Translations under genes and position numbers: made by a program
Assembly (NCBI GenBank): GCA_016713925.1
Contig: JADJOH010000004.1
Location: forward strand, 1-64,000
Length of the DNA stretch: 64,000 nucleotides
Source of the DNA: Bacteroidota bacterium
GTDB lineage: Bacteria; Bacteroidota; Bacteroidia; AKYH767-A; OLB10
Direction: 5' to 3'
The notes under the pieces: generated by a model
The model's input: the letters and a program-made list of their open reading frames with translations, nothing else
What the model was told of the DNA's origin: nothing
Databases searched by the model: none
In this document: positions 16,914 to 25,713 of the stretch, one piece after another
How positions within the stretch are numbered: position 1 is the first letter of the stretch
Layout: every line of letters starts with the position of its first letter

Positions 16914-18308
16914 ATGAACAAACGTTATCTCCTCTTCATCCTATTGCTGCAAGGGCTCAGCGTATTTTCTCAGGCACCGGTGATCACTTCCTGGCTCATC
17001 AATACCAACGGAAAGAAGGCCAGTCATTATGTAAACGGAAACAGCACTGCCATTGCAGATGCCGACTCCGCCAATGTGCAAACCGTACGCTACTCCGCCA
17101 ACTGGGTCTATGTACGCACAAAGGGGCTGCCTTCCTACACCACCGGACCCTTCCTCGATGGGAACCCCTCTCTCGCCACCAACCAAAATGCCATCTTCAA
17201 AATCTCCCGCAACCCGGTACAGAATACCGGAACTCCTGTAAATACCACCGCAGGAAACATCGGTATTTTCATCAATGGTGTTGCCCTCTTCGACTATAGG
17301 GACGGTGTTTCATGGAAGAATTCAACGAATAGTCTGGCCGGTGGTCCGCTGGGAGGTACAGGAGATGGAGTGTGGAACAGAGATGCCGTAGTGGCGGAAA
17401 AAGCCGGCTTCGATTGCTCCAAAGGTCATCCTGCTATGGGAAATTATCATCATCACCAGAACCCATCTGCATTTAAGATGGATCAGCAGGTCATCTCTAC
17501 CATTTGCAACTTGTACAACGCGGATGGGTTGTATGTGATGGATTCTACCCGTCACTCGCCTCTGATTGGATTTGCCTATGATGGATTTCCCATTTATGGA
17601 GCCTATGGCTATTACAATACCAACGGCACCGGTGGCATCAGCCGGATGAAATCAAAATGGAAGCTGCGCAATATCACCGTGCGCACAACGAACTATAACG
17701 GAGTACCGGTGACAGCAGGTCCACCTGTGAGCACCACCTATCCGCTGGGTTATTTCCGCGAAGATTACGGCCCCGATGGCTCTGCCACCACACCGGATTA
17801 TCTGGATGAGCACAACGGCCGCTTCTGCATCACCCCCGAATACCCCGCGGGCATCTATGCTTACTTCTGCACCGTCGACAATAATCAGAACTCCGCCTAT
17901 CCCTATGGGGTCGGACCTACATTTTACGGGACGAAAACAGGATTAAAAGTGACCTCCATTACTGAGACGGTCACCACCTATACTGCGCCATCTACCGCTT
18001 CCTTCCAGCTCCGCTTGTACCTTCAGGGACCCTATATGGCCAACAATGTCATGAACAGCGTAGTGGGTAACGGCAACGCAGATACGATAACTGTTCAGTT
18101 ACGCAGTACCGTGAGTCCCTATGCCGTATTACATACCACGACCGCCCTTTTATCCACTGCCGGAATTGCCGGTCTTTCCATTCCCTATACCTTTACCGGA
18201 AGTTCCTATTACATTGTAGTCAAACATAGAAATTCACTGGAAACCTGGAGTAAAAAACCGGTAACGCTGACGGCATTAAACAACACCTATTACTTTGAAC
18301 CCTATTAA
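16914..18308 (+). CDS. YHYH-domain secreted protein 1
   Basis: 464 residues with signal peptide (LLFILLLQGLSVFSQ). The YHYH domain covers about residues 20-350: FLDGNPSLATNQNAIFKISR, FINGVALFDYRDGVSW, the His cluster GHPAMGNYHHHQNPSAF near residue 175, GFAYDGFPIYGAYGYY and TPEYPAGIYAYFCTVD. The C-terminal 110 residues (LRLYLQGPYMANNVMNS to the end) form a separate beta-sandwich-like domain found at the ends of Bacteroidota secreted proteins. The His cluster suggests metal binding. It follows the MbnP/MbnH operon and has a 65-70 percent-like paralog immediately downstream, so a copper-related role is inferred, not shown. Confidence 0.88.
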   Translation: MNKRYLLFILLLQGLSVFSQAPVITSWLINTNGKKASHYVNGNSTAIADADSANVQTVRYSANWVYVRTKGLPSYTTGPFLDGNPSLATNQNAIFKISRNPVQNTGTPVNTTAGNIGIFINGVALFDYRDGVSWKNSTNSLAGGPLGGTGDGVWNRDAVVAEKAGFDCSKGHPAMGNYHHHQNPSAFKMDQQVISTICNLYNADGLYVMDSTRHSPLIGFAYDGFPIYGAYGYYNTNGTGGISRMKSKWKLRNITVRTTNYNGVPVTAGPPVSTTYPLGYFREDYGPDGSATTPDYLDEHNGRFCITPEYPAGIYAYFCTVDNNQNSAYPYGVGPTFYGTKTGLKVTSITETVTTYTAPSTASFQLRLYLQGPYMANNVMNSVVGNGNADTITVQLRSTVSPYAVLHTTTALLSTAGIAGLSIPYTFTGSSYYIVVKHRNSLETWSKKPVTLTALNNTYYFEPY

Positions 18309-18387
18309 TCTGACACAGAGAAAAGCCAAAACAATATTTCCTCTATTCCTTAACGAACAAAAAACACAGAAAAGCCACAACAATAAA

Positions 18388-19767
18388 ATGACCAGAAAAC
18401 TAATTTACGCGCTACTACTTGCCATTTCCGGTAGTACTACCCAGGCACAAAATCCGGAGCTTAGTGCATGGCTGATAAACAGTACCGGACTAACGGCCAG
18501 CCACTACGTAAACGGCAACTCCAATGTGATTGTGGATGCTGACTCTGCCAACGTACAAACTGTTTTGTATTCTGCCAATTGGGTGTATGTACGTACAAAG
18601 GGATTACCGGCCTATCCCACAGGTCCCTTCCTCGATGGTAATCCCTCCCTGGCCACCAATCAGGATGCGATCTTTAAAATACCACGTCTCCCGGTGCAAA
18701 ACACGGGTACGCCCACCGCTACCTCCGGCGGAAATATCGGCATCTTTGTCAATGGTGTCGCTCTCTTTGATTACCGCGATGGAGTAGCCTGGAATGCCAA
18801 CACCAATGCCTTGTGCGGAGGTCCGGGAAATCCACCTTGCCCGGGAGGACCTAATGCCAACATGGACTGGAACAGAGATGCCATCGTGGCGGAGCGACTC
18901 GGATTTGATTGCTCCAAGGGACATCCTGCTATGGGCAACTACCACCATCACCAAAACCCCAGCGCCTTTAAACTCGACCTATCTGTCCTTTCAACGATCT
19001 GTAATCTTTACGACGCTGACGGACTTTACACGATCGACAGTACACAACATTCTCCGCTGATCGGCTATGCGTATGATGGCTTTCCAATCTACGGTGCTTA
19101 TGGTTATTACAACACGACAGGTGGTGGCGGAATCGTGCGCATGAAGTCGAGCTATAGTTTAAGAAACATTACGGTACGCAATACCCATTATAACGGTACT
19201 GCAGTAACGTCAGGACCAAATGTGAGTACGACCTATCCCCTGGGTTATTTCAGAGAAGATTACGGTTATGTGGCACCAACGCCTTCCACTCCCGATTACC
19301 TCGATGAACATAACGGCCGCTTCTGTGTCACGCCTGAATATCCGGGAGGCACGTATGCCTACTTCTGCACGGTAGATGCCAACTGGAACTCGGCGTATCC
19401 CTATGCAGTAGGCCCGACATTTTACGGTGTGAAGACCGCCGCGAAAGTCACGTCCATTACCGAGCCCGTGACTGTTTATACTCCTTCCACTTCGTCTATT
19501 GAAAACAATGATCCGCGCTTCAGTCAGGTGACAATATTCCCAAATCCTTCCGGTGAATTCATCGCCATCCAAATCAACGACATCAACCGCAGCGAGGTAT
19601 CCGTTGAACTCTTTGATATGACAGGAAAGCTGATCAACACAACATCCATCCATCCCGGAAGCACCATTACCTACTTTGATATCCGCACGCTCTACAACGG
19701 CGAATACATCGTTCGTCTAAACAGCGATGGGAATATCGTGACACGAAAAATTAGTGTATCAAGATAA
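18388..19767 (+). CDS. YHYH-domain secreted protein 2 with T9SS sorting domain
   Basis: 459 residues from the ATG at 18388, which starts a good signal peptide (RKLIYALLLAISGSTTQAQ); the frame is open further up but that part lies between the genes. The YHYH domain repeats every block of protein 1, including GHPAMGNYHHHQNPSAF and IGYAYDGFPIYGAYGYY, with a longer insert GGPGNPPCPGGPNANMDW. Instead of the beta-sandwich domain it ends in a T9SS type A sorting domain: FPNPSGEFIAIQI, VELFDMTGKLI, YFDIRTLYNGEYIVRL and the basic end TRKISVSR. So this copy should be attached to the cell surface or released through T9SS, whereas copy 1 is not. Tandem duplication followed by C-terminal swap. Confidence 0.9.
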   Translation: MTRKLIYALLLAISGSTTQAQNPELSAWLINSTGLTASHYVNGNSNVIVDADSANVQTVLYSANWVYVRTKGLPAYPTGPFLDGNPSLATNQDAIFKIPRLPVQNTGTPTATSGGNIGIFVNGVALFDYRDGVAWNANTNALCGGPGNPPCPGGPNANMDWNRDAIVAERLGFDCSKGHPAMGNYHHHQNPSAFKLDLSVLSTICNLYDADGLYTIDSTQHSPLIGYAYDGFPIYGAYGYYNTTGGGGIVRMKSSYSLRNITVRNTHYNGTAVTSGPNVSTTYPLGYFREDYGYVAPTPSTPDYLDEHNGRFCVTPEYPGGTYAYFCTVDANWNSAYPYAVGPTFYGVKTAAKVTSITEPVTVYTPSTSSIENNDPRFSQVTIFPNPSGEFIAIQINDINRSEVSVELFDMTGKLINTTSIHPGSTITYFDIRTLYNGEYIVRLNSDGNIVTRKISVSR

Positions 19768-20039
19768 ACAGTATATCAATCCTCTTCACAATAATAACTT
19801 GAAGGTCGATCGAAAAAATGACGGTATTCCCAAAAAAAGTCTAAACAGGAACGCGGATTACACGGATTCTTTTGATTATCGCGGATTTTTTGGCCAATGA
19901 ACTAAATATTTATCCCGTAAATTCCTTATGCCCTAATTCCATCCGCGTAAATCCTTTAAATCAGTTTCATCCGCGTTCCTGTTTTATACAAAATGATGAA
20001 TAGAAGCGTCGATTTCAAAATGATGTATGGAAGCGCAGA
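19768..20039. repeat. Dispersed GATTACACGGATTC-type repeats
   Basis: AACGCGGATTACACGGATTC (19851-19870), ATCGCGGATTTTTTGGC, then the inverted form ATCCGCGTAAATCC (19941 onward) and another AGATTACACGGATTCTTTT at 20037. The two orientations can pair. Same family as at 13.1-13.5, 20.4, 21.8 and 22.2 kb. No gene. Confidence 0.6.
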
Positions 20040-20438
20040 TTACACGGATTCTTTTAATTTTCGCGGTATTGAGGATACAATTTTTCTTTTGAATTGTGGT
20101 GATTTTCCAAAGTTAAGTAACAGGCCAAGTTGAAGGTCGGTCGCTCTTAAATAATTGATGAGTTGATATTCATGTTGTTCGCATATGCTTTCTGCAGCTT
20201 TAATTTCTATAATAAGTATATCTTCTACAATTATGTCGGCAACGTAAAAACCCACTTGCAAGCCTTCATAATGTACTTTTACTTGTTGCTGAGGCATGCA
20301 CTTAATTCCTCTGTTCCTTAGCTCCAATAACAAAGCGTTTTCATAAACTTTTTCCAAAAATCCAGCACCCAAAGTATTGTAAACTTTATAAAAGGCATTA
20401 ATAATATTTCCTGTCAATTGTTCATGCTGCAATTCCAT
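20040..20438 (-). CDS. GxxExxY protein, copy 1
   Basis: 132 residues. Shows the naming motif GAGFLEKVYENAL (G, E and Y spaced by two residues), the VADIIVEDILIIEIKAAE block with Asp, Glu and Lys placed as in PD-(D/E)XK nuclease-like folds, then EHEYQLINYLRATDLQLGLL and NFG. The family is very common in Bacteroidota, often in many copies; its role is unknown. The start ATG and the C-terminal codons both fall inside the dispersed CCGCGTAATCC-type repeats, so gene and repeats move or duplicate together. A near-identical copy lies at 21820-22233. Confidence 0.85.
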   Translation of the reverse strand: MELQHEQLTGNIINAFYKVYNTLGAGFLEKVYENALLLELRNRGIKCMPQQQVKVHYEGLQVGFYVADIIVEDILIIEIKAAESICEQHEYQLINYLRATDLQLGLLLNFGKSPQFKRKIVSSIPRKLKESV

Positions 20439-20654
20439 CTGCGTAAATCCATTAAATCCGTGTAATCCGCGTTCAGAATTCTGCGGCCCGACAAATATAG
20501 ATCTAAAAGAAAATTTACTCGTCCGTTAAACGAATACAATTGCTTAGGTCTCGGATTTCGATATACACAACAGCACGAATAGCCTCTTTTATGAGACATC
20601 CTGATTTAAAATAGGGGTAACAGATAGTAAGTTTAAAAACTCCAAAAAGTCAGC
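20439..20654. repeat. Dispersed repeat and shared flank of GxxExxY copy 1
   Basis: CTGCGTAAATCCATTAAATC and CGTGTAATCCGCGTTC lie directly upstream of the gene. The following 70 bases (to about 20550, with AGAAAATTTACTCGTC) recur beside copy 2 at 22300-22345. No gene. Confidence 0.55.
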
Positions 20655-21212
20655 TTATACCCGCAGCGTTTTCATCGCCGCACCCCAGGCGATAACCTGA
20701 TCAAGCAAGGTGTTGACTTCCTTCTCGTGAACTTGATTCGGCTTAAACTCGTTGTAGTTGATGAAATCAGTACCCAACGAAAGGACGACCTGTTCACGAA
20801 CATCAGCCACCATAAGCTCTCCCATGACCAAACGCAATTGTTCTACAGACCTTGTTCCGCCCGTACTTCCGTAGCTGATGAATCCCGCGGCTTTGTTATT
20901 CCATTCTCTATATAAAAAATCAATAGCGTTTTTAAGCGCACCGGGAATACCATGATTGTATTCCGGTGTGACAAAAATAAAGGCATCAAACGAAGCAATC
21001 GTTGCGGCCCACTTCTTCGTATGTTCTTTAGAATACTGGCCCTGCATTGCCGGTATCGGTTCGTCCAAAAGTGGAAGATTAAAATCCTTTATATCTACCA
21101 ATTCAAACTTTGTATCGTTGCGATGGCTCGCAATTTCATTGACCCATTTGGCCACAGCTTCTCCATTTCGGTTCGGACGAGTGCTGCCCAATATGATGGC
21201 TATTTTATTCAT
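20655..21212 (-). CDS. NADPH-dependent FMN reductase
   Basis: 185 residues. Flavodoxin-like fold: the phosphate loop ILGSTRPNRNGEAVAKWV at the N-terminus, DFNLPLLDEPIPA, DAFIFVTPEYNHGIPGALKN with the PEYN motif near residue 80, and SYGSTGGTRSVEQLRLVMG in the second half. Members reduce FMN or quinones and azo compounds with NAD(P)H. Cytosolic, no signal peptide. Monocistronic: flanked on both sides by GxxExxY/repeat units. The specific substrate cannot be read from the sequence. Confidence 0.9.
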   Translation of the reverse strand: MNKIAIILGSTRPNRNGEAVAKWVNEIASHRNDTKFELVDIKDFNLPLLDEPIPAMQGQYSKEHTKKWAATIASFDAFIFVTPEYNHGIPGALKNAIDFLYREWNNKAAGFISYGSTGGTRSVEQLRLVMGELMVADVREQVVLSLGTDFINYNEFKPNQVHEKEVNTLLDQVIAWGAAMKTLRV

Positions 21213-21819
21213 TTAAACTAAAATTATTATTCTTCACATTTTGTATTCACGTATTCCCCCTTACACTTTGCCATCCATTTACATTCAAATTTTAAAAAGC
21301 GAAGCCCCTTTCGATTAACAGGTTACAAACTCGTCTACCCTTTCGTTGGTCATGGATGGAAGATTAGGAAATATCCATGTTTCTGATGCCTGTTTTGCTA
21401 ATCTGACAAACCGTCAAAGACTTCGCTATAAAATTTCAAACTGATAATGCAAACGGTTTAAAAAAGTTTATTTAATGCTTTTATTCACCGTTTACATTAT
21501 CAGCATGAGTTATTTACTTCGGCAAATTCAAGCACCTGTGTATATGCCTTTCTCCTCATAAATAAGCCTGATTACTCTATTTCATTCCGTTATCCTTAGG
21601 ATGAATACTATTCAATTGATCAAAAGGATATACTTTTCCACGGCTCAAAGATGGGTATTGATTTTTTATCATGTGTTACAACATTCATAAATTGGATTAC
21701 ATAATTCACACATTGGCATGCTGCCATTTGCCGGGCACCATTGCTTATTTTGATATCCGAGCCCTCTATATCAATCCGGAATTCTAAGAGAAAAAATGAC
21801 TGATTCATCACAATTTGAT
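21213..21819. other. Non-coding stretch with a T9SS-domain remnant
   Basis: Mostly AT-rich without a gene. At about 21733-21790 on the plus strand a 45-base stretch encodes TIAYFDIRALY, close to TITYFDIRTLY at the end of YHYH protein 2, followed by a stop. This is a leftover of a T9SS sorting domain. Nothing else recognised. Confidence 0.4.
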
Positions 21820-22233
21820 TTATGGGAACACGGATGACACAGATTCTTTAAATTTTCGCGGATTTATGTATACAATTTTTCGTTTGAATTGTGGTGATTT
21901 TCCAAAGTTAAGTAATAGGCCAAGTTGAAGGTCTGTCGCTCTTAAATAATTGATGAGTTGATATTCATGTTGTTCGCATATGCTTTCTGCAGCTTTAATT
22001 TCTATAATAAGTATATCTTCTACAATTATATCCGCAATGTAAAAGCCCACTTGAAAGCCTTCATAATGCACCTTAACATGTTGCTGAGGTTTGCATTTAA
22101 TTCCACGGTTTCTCAACTCCAATAACAAGGCGTTCTCATAATCTTTCTCCAAAAATCCTGCACCCAAAGTATTTTATACTTTATAAAAGGCATTAATAAT
22201 ATTTCCTGTCAATTGTTCATGCTGCAATTCCAT
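21820..22233 (-). pseudogene. GxxExxY protein, copy 2, nonsense mutation
   Basis: About 90 percent identical in DNA to copy 1. It would start at the ATG at 22233, but the codon after FYKV is TAA where copy 1 has TAC, so only a shortened product from an internal start near 22167 is possible. From there it keeps GAGFLEKDYENALLLELRNR and the ADIIVEDILIIEIKAAE core. The repeat flanks are also duplicated (21831-22345 matches 20040-20550). The shorter frame ends SVSSVFP inside the dispersed repeat. Confidence 0.75.
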
Positions 22234-22449
22234 CTGCGTAAATCCATTAAATCCGTGTAATCCGCGTTCAGGATTCTGCGGCCCCCAAATATAGATATGA
22301 AAGAAAATTTACTCGTCAGTTAAACGAATACAATTGCTTAGATAATGTAAAACCGATGTTTCTATTTGAAATAACCTAAATTTGCTTTCAATACCCTGTA
22401 TGCTATTTCTCACCGATGCACTGAATTCAAAAATGAAGTACCTCGAATC

Positions 22450-23655
22450 ATGAAAACACGACGACTATTTTTTAAGAATAAAGCATTTCATTTTTCTAAT
22501 GGGATTTTACTCCCGGCAAAACGACATATCAAAAAGTCATCTCATCGGGTCTGCCTACTGCTCACCATCACGCTTTCAATCTTTCTCCTACAACCCGCCT
22601 TTGCTCAGTCTTCCTTCTTCCCCGTCACCGACTGGATGAACATTCATCTCACCAAATTGGGCGGACGTGCGGTACTGTTAGTGTATAAAGACGGGAAAAT
22701 CATCTATTCAAAATCAGTAAATGCGATGAGTCCGCGTCAGGAGAAAAGGAGCCTCTGGCTGGGAAAACAGCTTGGTCTCACCCCTGAAGAATCCATCTCA
22801 CCCTTTACACCCGATACCTATCTCCCCATCGCCAGCAGCAGCAAATGGCTCAGCGCAGCACTCTTCCTGACCTTTGTAGAAGAAGGACTTGTGACCCTTG
22901 ATGACAGCATAGGAAAATTTCTTCCGGTAATGACAAAACAAGGCAAGGGAAATATTCGGATGTGGCAATGCCTCTCACATACTACCGGTATCAAAGATCC
23001 TCCGATATTAAAGGGCATTCGTGCATCTCAAAACTGGAATAGCATGGAGGAAGCAGTAGAAAATATCGCTGCATTGCCGATGGAAGGGGCGTCCGGTAAA
23101 TCCTTTCACTATGGAAATTCCGGATTGCAACTCATCGCGGCCGTCTGTGAAAAAATCGGGAGGAAGCCTTATGCAGTACTGTTTAAAGAAAGATTAACAC
23201 GACCGCTTGAAATGTCCTCCACCGATTTCGGAAAACAAGTGGTGCCTGTTGCGGCGGGAGGTGTTCGCAGTACAGCTAACGACTATCTGCATTTTTTAGT
23301 GATGATGTTACAGAAAGGTGTCTACGGACCACAGCAATTAATACGCCCTCCATTGATCGATTCTCTTTGCATAAACAGAGTGGGAACAGGTGTGAAGAAC
23401 CAATATACACCTGCTGAAGCACGGTATTGGGGCTATGGTTTTGGTGTTTGGGCGATGGATGGTGCAGGTGGCGGAAGGAAGAGCAATGTGATCACCAGTC
23501 CCGGACTTTTCGGCAGTTTTCCTGTCGTCGACTATCAACGGAAATACTGCGCCGTACTCCTCACCCTCAACATAAAATCTTCCGGCCGGCACGAAATGTA
23601 TCTGGAGCTGAAAAAGAAACTTGATCGTGCGGTGGATGGCATGATGATGATGTAA
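22450..23655 (+). CDS. Serine hydrolase, beta-lactamase/PBP-C family
   Basis: 401 residues. A long basic N-terminus precedes a signal segment (VCLLLTITLSIFLLQPAFA). The active-site Ser-x-x-Lys is SSSK in PIASSSKWLSAAL (about residue 135), the second motif is Tyr-x-Asn in SFHYGNSGLQL (about residue 220), and AAGGVRSTANDYLHFLVMML is the usual later block. These enzymes act on peptides or esters in the periplasm; class C beta-lactamase activity is not implied. A 20-bp palindrome (TGACAGGTCGCGACCTGTCA) begins one base after the TAA and may end transcription. Monocistronic. Confidence 0.88.
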   Translation: MKTRRLFFKNKAFHFSNGILLPAKRHIKKSSHRVCLLLTITLSIFLLQPAFAQSSFFPVTDWMNIHLTKLGGRAVLLVYKDGKIIYSKSVNAMSPRQEKRSLWLGKQLGLTPEESISPFTPDTYLPIASSSKWLSAALFLTFVEEGLVTLDDSIGKFLPVMTKQGKGNIRMWQCLSHTTGIKDPPILKGIRASQNWNSMEEAVENIAALPMEGASGKSFHYGNSGLQLIAAVCEKIGRKPYAVLFKERLTRPLEMSSTDFGKQVVPVAAGGVRSTANDYLHFLVMMLQKGVYGPQQLIRPPLIDSLCINRVGTGVKNQYTPAEARYWGYGFGVWAMDGAGGGRKSNVITSPGLFGSFPVVDYQRKYCAVLLTLNIKSSGRHEMYLELKKKLDRAVDGMMMM

Positions 23656-23675
23656 TGACAGGTCGCGACCTGTCA
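23656..23675. terminator. Palindrome after the serine hydrolase gene
   Basis: Perfect 20-bp palindrome TGACAGGTCGCGACCTGTCA. The same core forms the centre of the longer palindrome at 27963-28000. No T run follows, so termination is inferred only from position. Confidence 0.45.
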
Positions 23676-23784
23676 CCGGATCGTGCGGTGGATGGCATGA
23701 TGCGACCTGCTTAGTGTAACCTCGCCGTCCTGTTCCTCATCAAGTCCGCGGCCTGTCCTTACTGTAACCTCGCCCTGTCTGTAT

Positions 23785-23930
23785 CGCTCCGCCGCGCGGG
23801 CGGGCCCCCCCCGGAAGCGCGCCCGGGGCCCGTTCCCCGCCCCGCCTCACCGCCCCCCCAAAAAAAAGAAAAAGAAGGGGGAACATACAAAAAATTGGTG
23901 CACCCACCAACCAAAAAAAAAAACCCATAC
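23785..23930. other. Low-complexity GC-rich then homopolymer stretch, probable artefact
   Basis: A run of almost pure G/C (GGGCCCCCCCC, CGCGCCCGGGGCCCG, CCGCCCCCCC) is followed by AAAAAAAAGAAAAAGAAGGGG and a second A run. Composition is unlike anything else in the window and looks like low-quality read ends joined in assembly. The two flanks may not be truly adjacent. Confidence 0.6.
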
Positions 23931-23931
23931 C

Positions 23932-24246
23932 TTAAACGAGCAGTGTATGTTGCGAAATGATATTTTCTTCGAAGACCCTTGTGGAGCCTACAATTGGTGT
24001 AGAAATAATAGGGATTTCTTCTCCAAATTTACTTTGCAATGCCTTTACTATATCCGAAAATAAGAGCGACTTTGATTGCGCAGTGATAACACTGGACAAT
24101 TCTTCAATTAGCACTCCGTTTTCCATTTTGTATGAAATGTTATTTTCATCAATGGATGCGGAAGCAATTAACTTTTCCGCAAGCAGCTCTCTTACCACTT
24201 CCTTTGCATTGTATGTTTTCTTTAAATAAATGATGATATTTACCAT
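23932..24246 (-). CDS. CutA1-like protein (divalent-ion tolerance family), divergent
   Basis: 104 residues. The order of elements fits CutA1: a first strand VNIIIYLKKT, helix VVRELLAEKLIASASIDEN where CutA has the LL-x-x-LA-A motif, a strand YKMENGVLIEELSSVITAQS, helix FSDIVKALQSKF, EIPIISTPIVGSTRVF near the end. The Trp/Tyr residues of classical CutA (S-x-Y-x-W) are not conserved. CutA proteins are cytosolic trimers. It lies 18 bases after the icd stop and may be co-transcribed. Reasonable but not firm. Confidence 0.55.
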   Translation of the reverse strand: MVNIIIYLKKTYNAKEVVRELLAEKLIASASIDENNISYKMENGVLIEELSSVITAQSKSLLFSDIVKALQSKFGEEIPIISTPIVGSTRVFEENIISQHTLLV

Positions 24247-24264
24247 ATTGTGCCTGGCATCTCG

Positions 24265-25701
24265 TTATTGGCCCTGACCCAGCGAGAAGGCTGCTTTACC
24301 ATCAAACGAATAGAGATTTTCTGTTTTTATGGTATCAATGTTTTCATTGATGGTATTTTTCAGAAGTTCAATGATCGTTTCCTTGTTTATTTTAGCACCG
24401 GCCTCCGGCTTAAAACGACATCTCCAATGGTCGGTGCAGAAAGTTTCTTTAAAGCCATCCGGCCATACCTTGATACCTCTATTTGTAATCATGGATAGTT
24501 TTACGCCATTGCTTTCAATCTTCTTTACTTTCTCTGCCAATTCGTTGGGGTTCGTCCCGCTCCAATGAACAAAGATGTCCGCTCCCACTAATTCTTTTAT
24601 AGCAGCCGGTTTACGTTTATATTTAGGCAATACCAACGCTGCATTATTACTGTATGAAACCGGTTTTAGAATAGAAGGCTTTTTACCCAGATTATTTATT
24701 ACGGCTGTTGCAAATTCTTCTGTACCTACCTTTTGTTTACTCGTTCCTTCCTTATAAATATCATAGGTATGAATACCCTCTTCCAGTGTTCTTAACCAGG
24801 CATTCTGCACTTTTTCAGCCACGCCTGTCTGACCAAGATGATTAAGCATCATAACAGCACCCTGCAATAAACCGGATGGGTTGGCTACATTTTGTCCTGC
24901 TCTTCGGGGCGCAGAACCATGTATGGCTTCGAACATGGAGCATTCCTCACCAATATTGGCTGACCCCGCCAGCCCCACAGAGCCGGTTATCTGAGCAGCT
25001 ACATCACTTAATACATCTCCGTAGAGGTTAGGCATTACAATAACATCAAATGCCTCGGGAGTGTCCGCCATTTTAGCAGCTCCGATATCAATGATCCAAT
25101 GTTCATTTTCAATTTCAGGATACTCTTTTGCAATTTCATCAAATATCTGGTGAAACAATCCATCCGTTTGCTTCATGATATTGTCTTTTGTAAAGCAGGT
25201 TACCTTTTTACGGTTTTGCTGCTTTGCGTATTCAAAAGCATAACGGACAATCTTCTCACAACCCGGTCTGCTGATCAGTTTTAAACACTGTACCACTTCA
25301 TCCGTTTGCTGGTGCTCAATACCTGCATACAAATCTTCTTCATTCTCTCTTATGATAACAATATCCATGATCGGGTGCTTGGTGCTTACAAAAGGATGCA
25401 AACTCCTGCATGGCCTTACATTGGAATAAAGACCAAGAAACTTCCGTGTGGTCACATTCAGACTCTTGTATCCTCCCCCCTGCGGAGTGGTAATAGGAGC
25501 CTTTAAAAACACTTTGTTCCTCCTGATCGTTTCCCAGGACTCTGCCGCGATACCTGAAGTATTACCGGCGAGGTACACTTTTTCTCCCACTTCAATTTCT
25601 TCGATTTCAATTTGAGCTCCCGCCGCCAGAATTATTTTCAAAGTCGCGTCCATGATTTCAGGACCGATGCCGTCGCCTTTTGCTACTGTTATTTTAGTCA
25701 T
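24265..25701 (-). CDS. icd: Isocitrate dehydrogenase (NADP-type, Thermus-like length)
   Basis: 478 residues. N-terminal AKGDGIGPEIMDATLKIIL; the substrate-binding Ser/Arg block LNVTTRKFLGLYSNVRPCRS near residue 90; IIRENEEDLYAGIEH; the Lys of TCFTKDNIMKQTDG; the metal-binding Asp block FDVIVMPNLYGDVLSDVA; and the cofactor loop EAIHGSAPRRAGQNVANPSG. A C-terminal domain of about 140 residues (VLPKYKRKPAAIKELVGADI to the end) is the extension seen in Thermus-type enzymes. Converts isocitrate to 2-oxoglutarate in the TCA cycle. Start GTCATT side at 25701 gives MTKITVAKGDG. Followed closely by the CutA-like gene and preceded at 13 bases by the YceI-like gene. Confidence 0.93.
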   Translation of the reverse strand: MTKITVAKGDGIGPEIMDATLKIILAAGAQIEIEEIEVGEKVYLAGNTSGIAAESWETIRRNKVFLKAPITTPQGGGYKSLNVTTRKFLGLYSNVRPCRSLHPFVSTKHPIMDIVIIRENEEDLYAGIEHQQTDEVVQCLKLISRPGCEKIVRYAFEYAKQQNRKKVTCFTKDNIMKQTDGLFHQIFDEIAKEYPEIENEHWIIDIGAAKMADTPEAFDVIVMPNLYGDVLSDVAAQITGSVGLAGSANIGEECSMFEAIHGSAPRRAGQNVANPSGLLQGAVMMLNHLGQTGVAEKVQNAWLRTLEEGIHTYDIYKEGTSKQKVGTEEFATAVINNLGKKPSILKPVSYSNNAALVLPKYKRKPAAIKELVGADIFVHWSGTNPNELAEKVKKIESNGVKLSMITNRGIKVWPDGFKETFCTDHWRCRFKPEAGAKINKETIIELLKNTINENIDTIKTENLYSFDGKAAFSLGQGQ

Positions 25702-25713
25702 TGCTGTATATAT

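Noticed and set aside
22450..23655. Antibiotic-resistance beta-lactamase
   Set aside because: Only the general serine-hydrolase motifs are present; many housekeeping periplasmic hydrolases share them.
23740..23928. 62-codon Gly/Arg/Pro-rich frame
   Set aside because: Lies entirely in the GC-rich low-complexity stretch thought to be an artefact.
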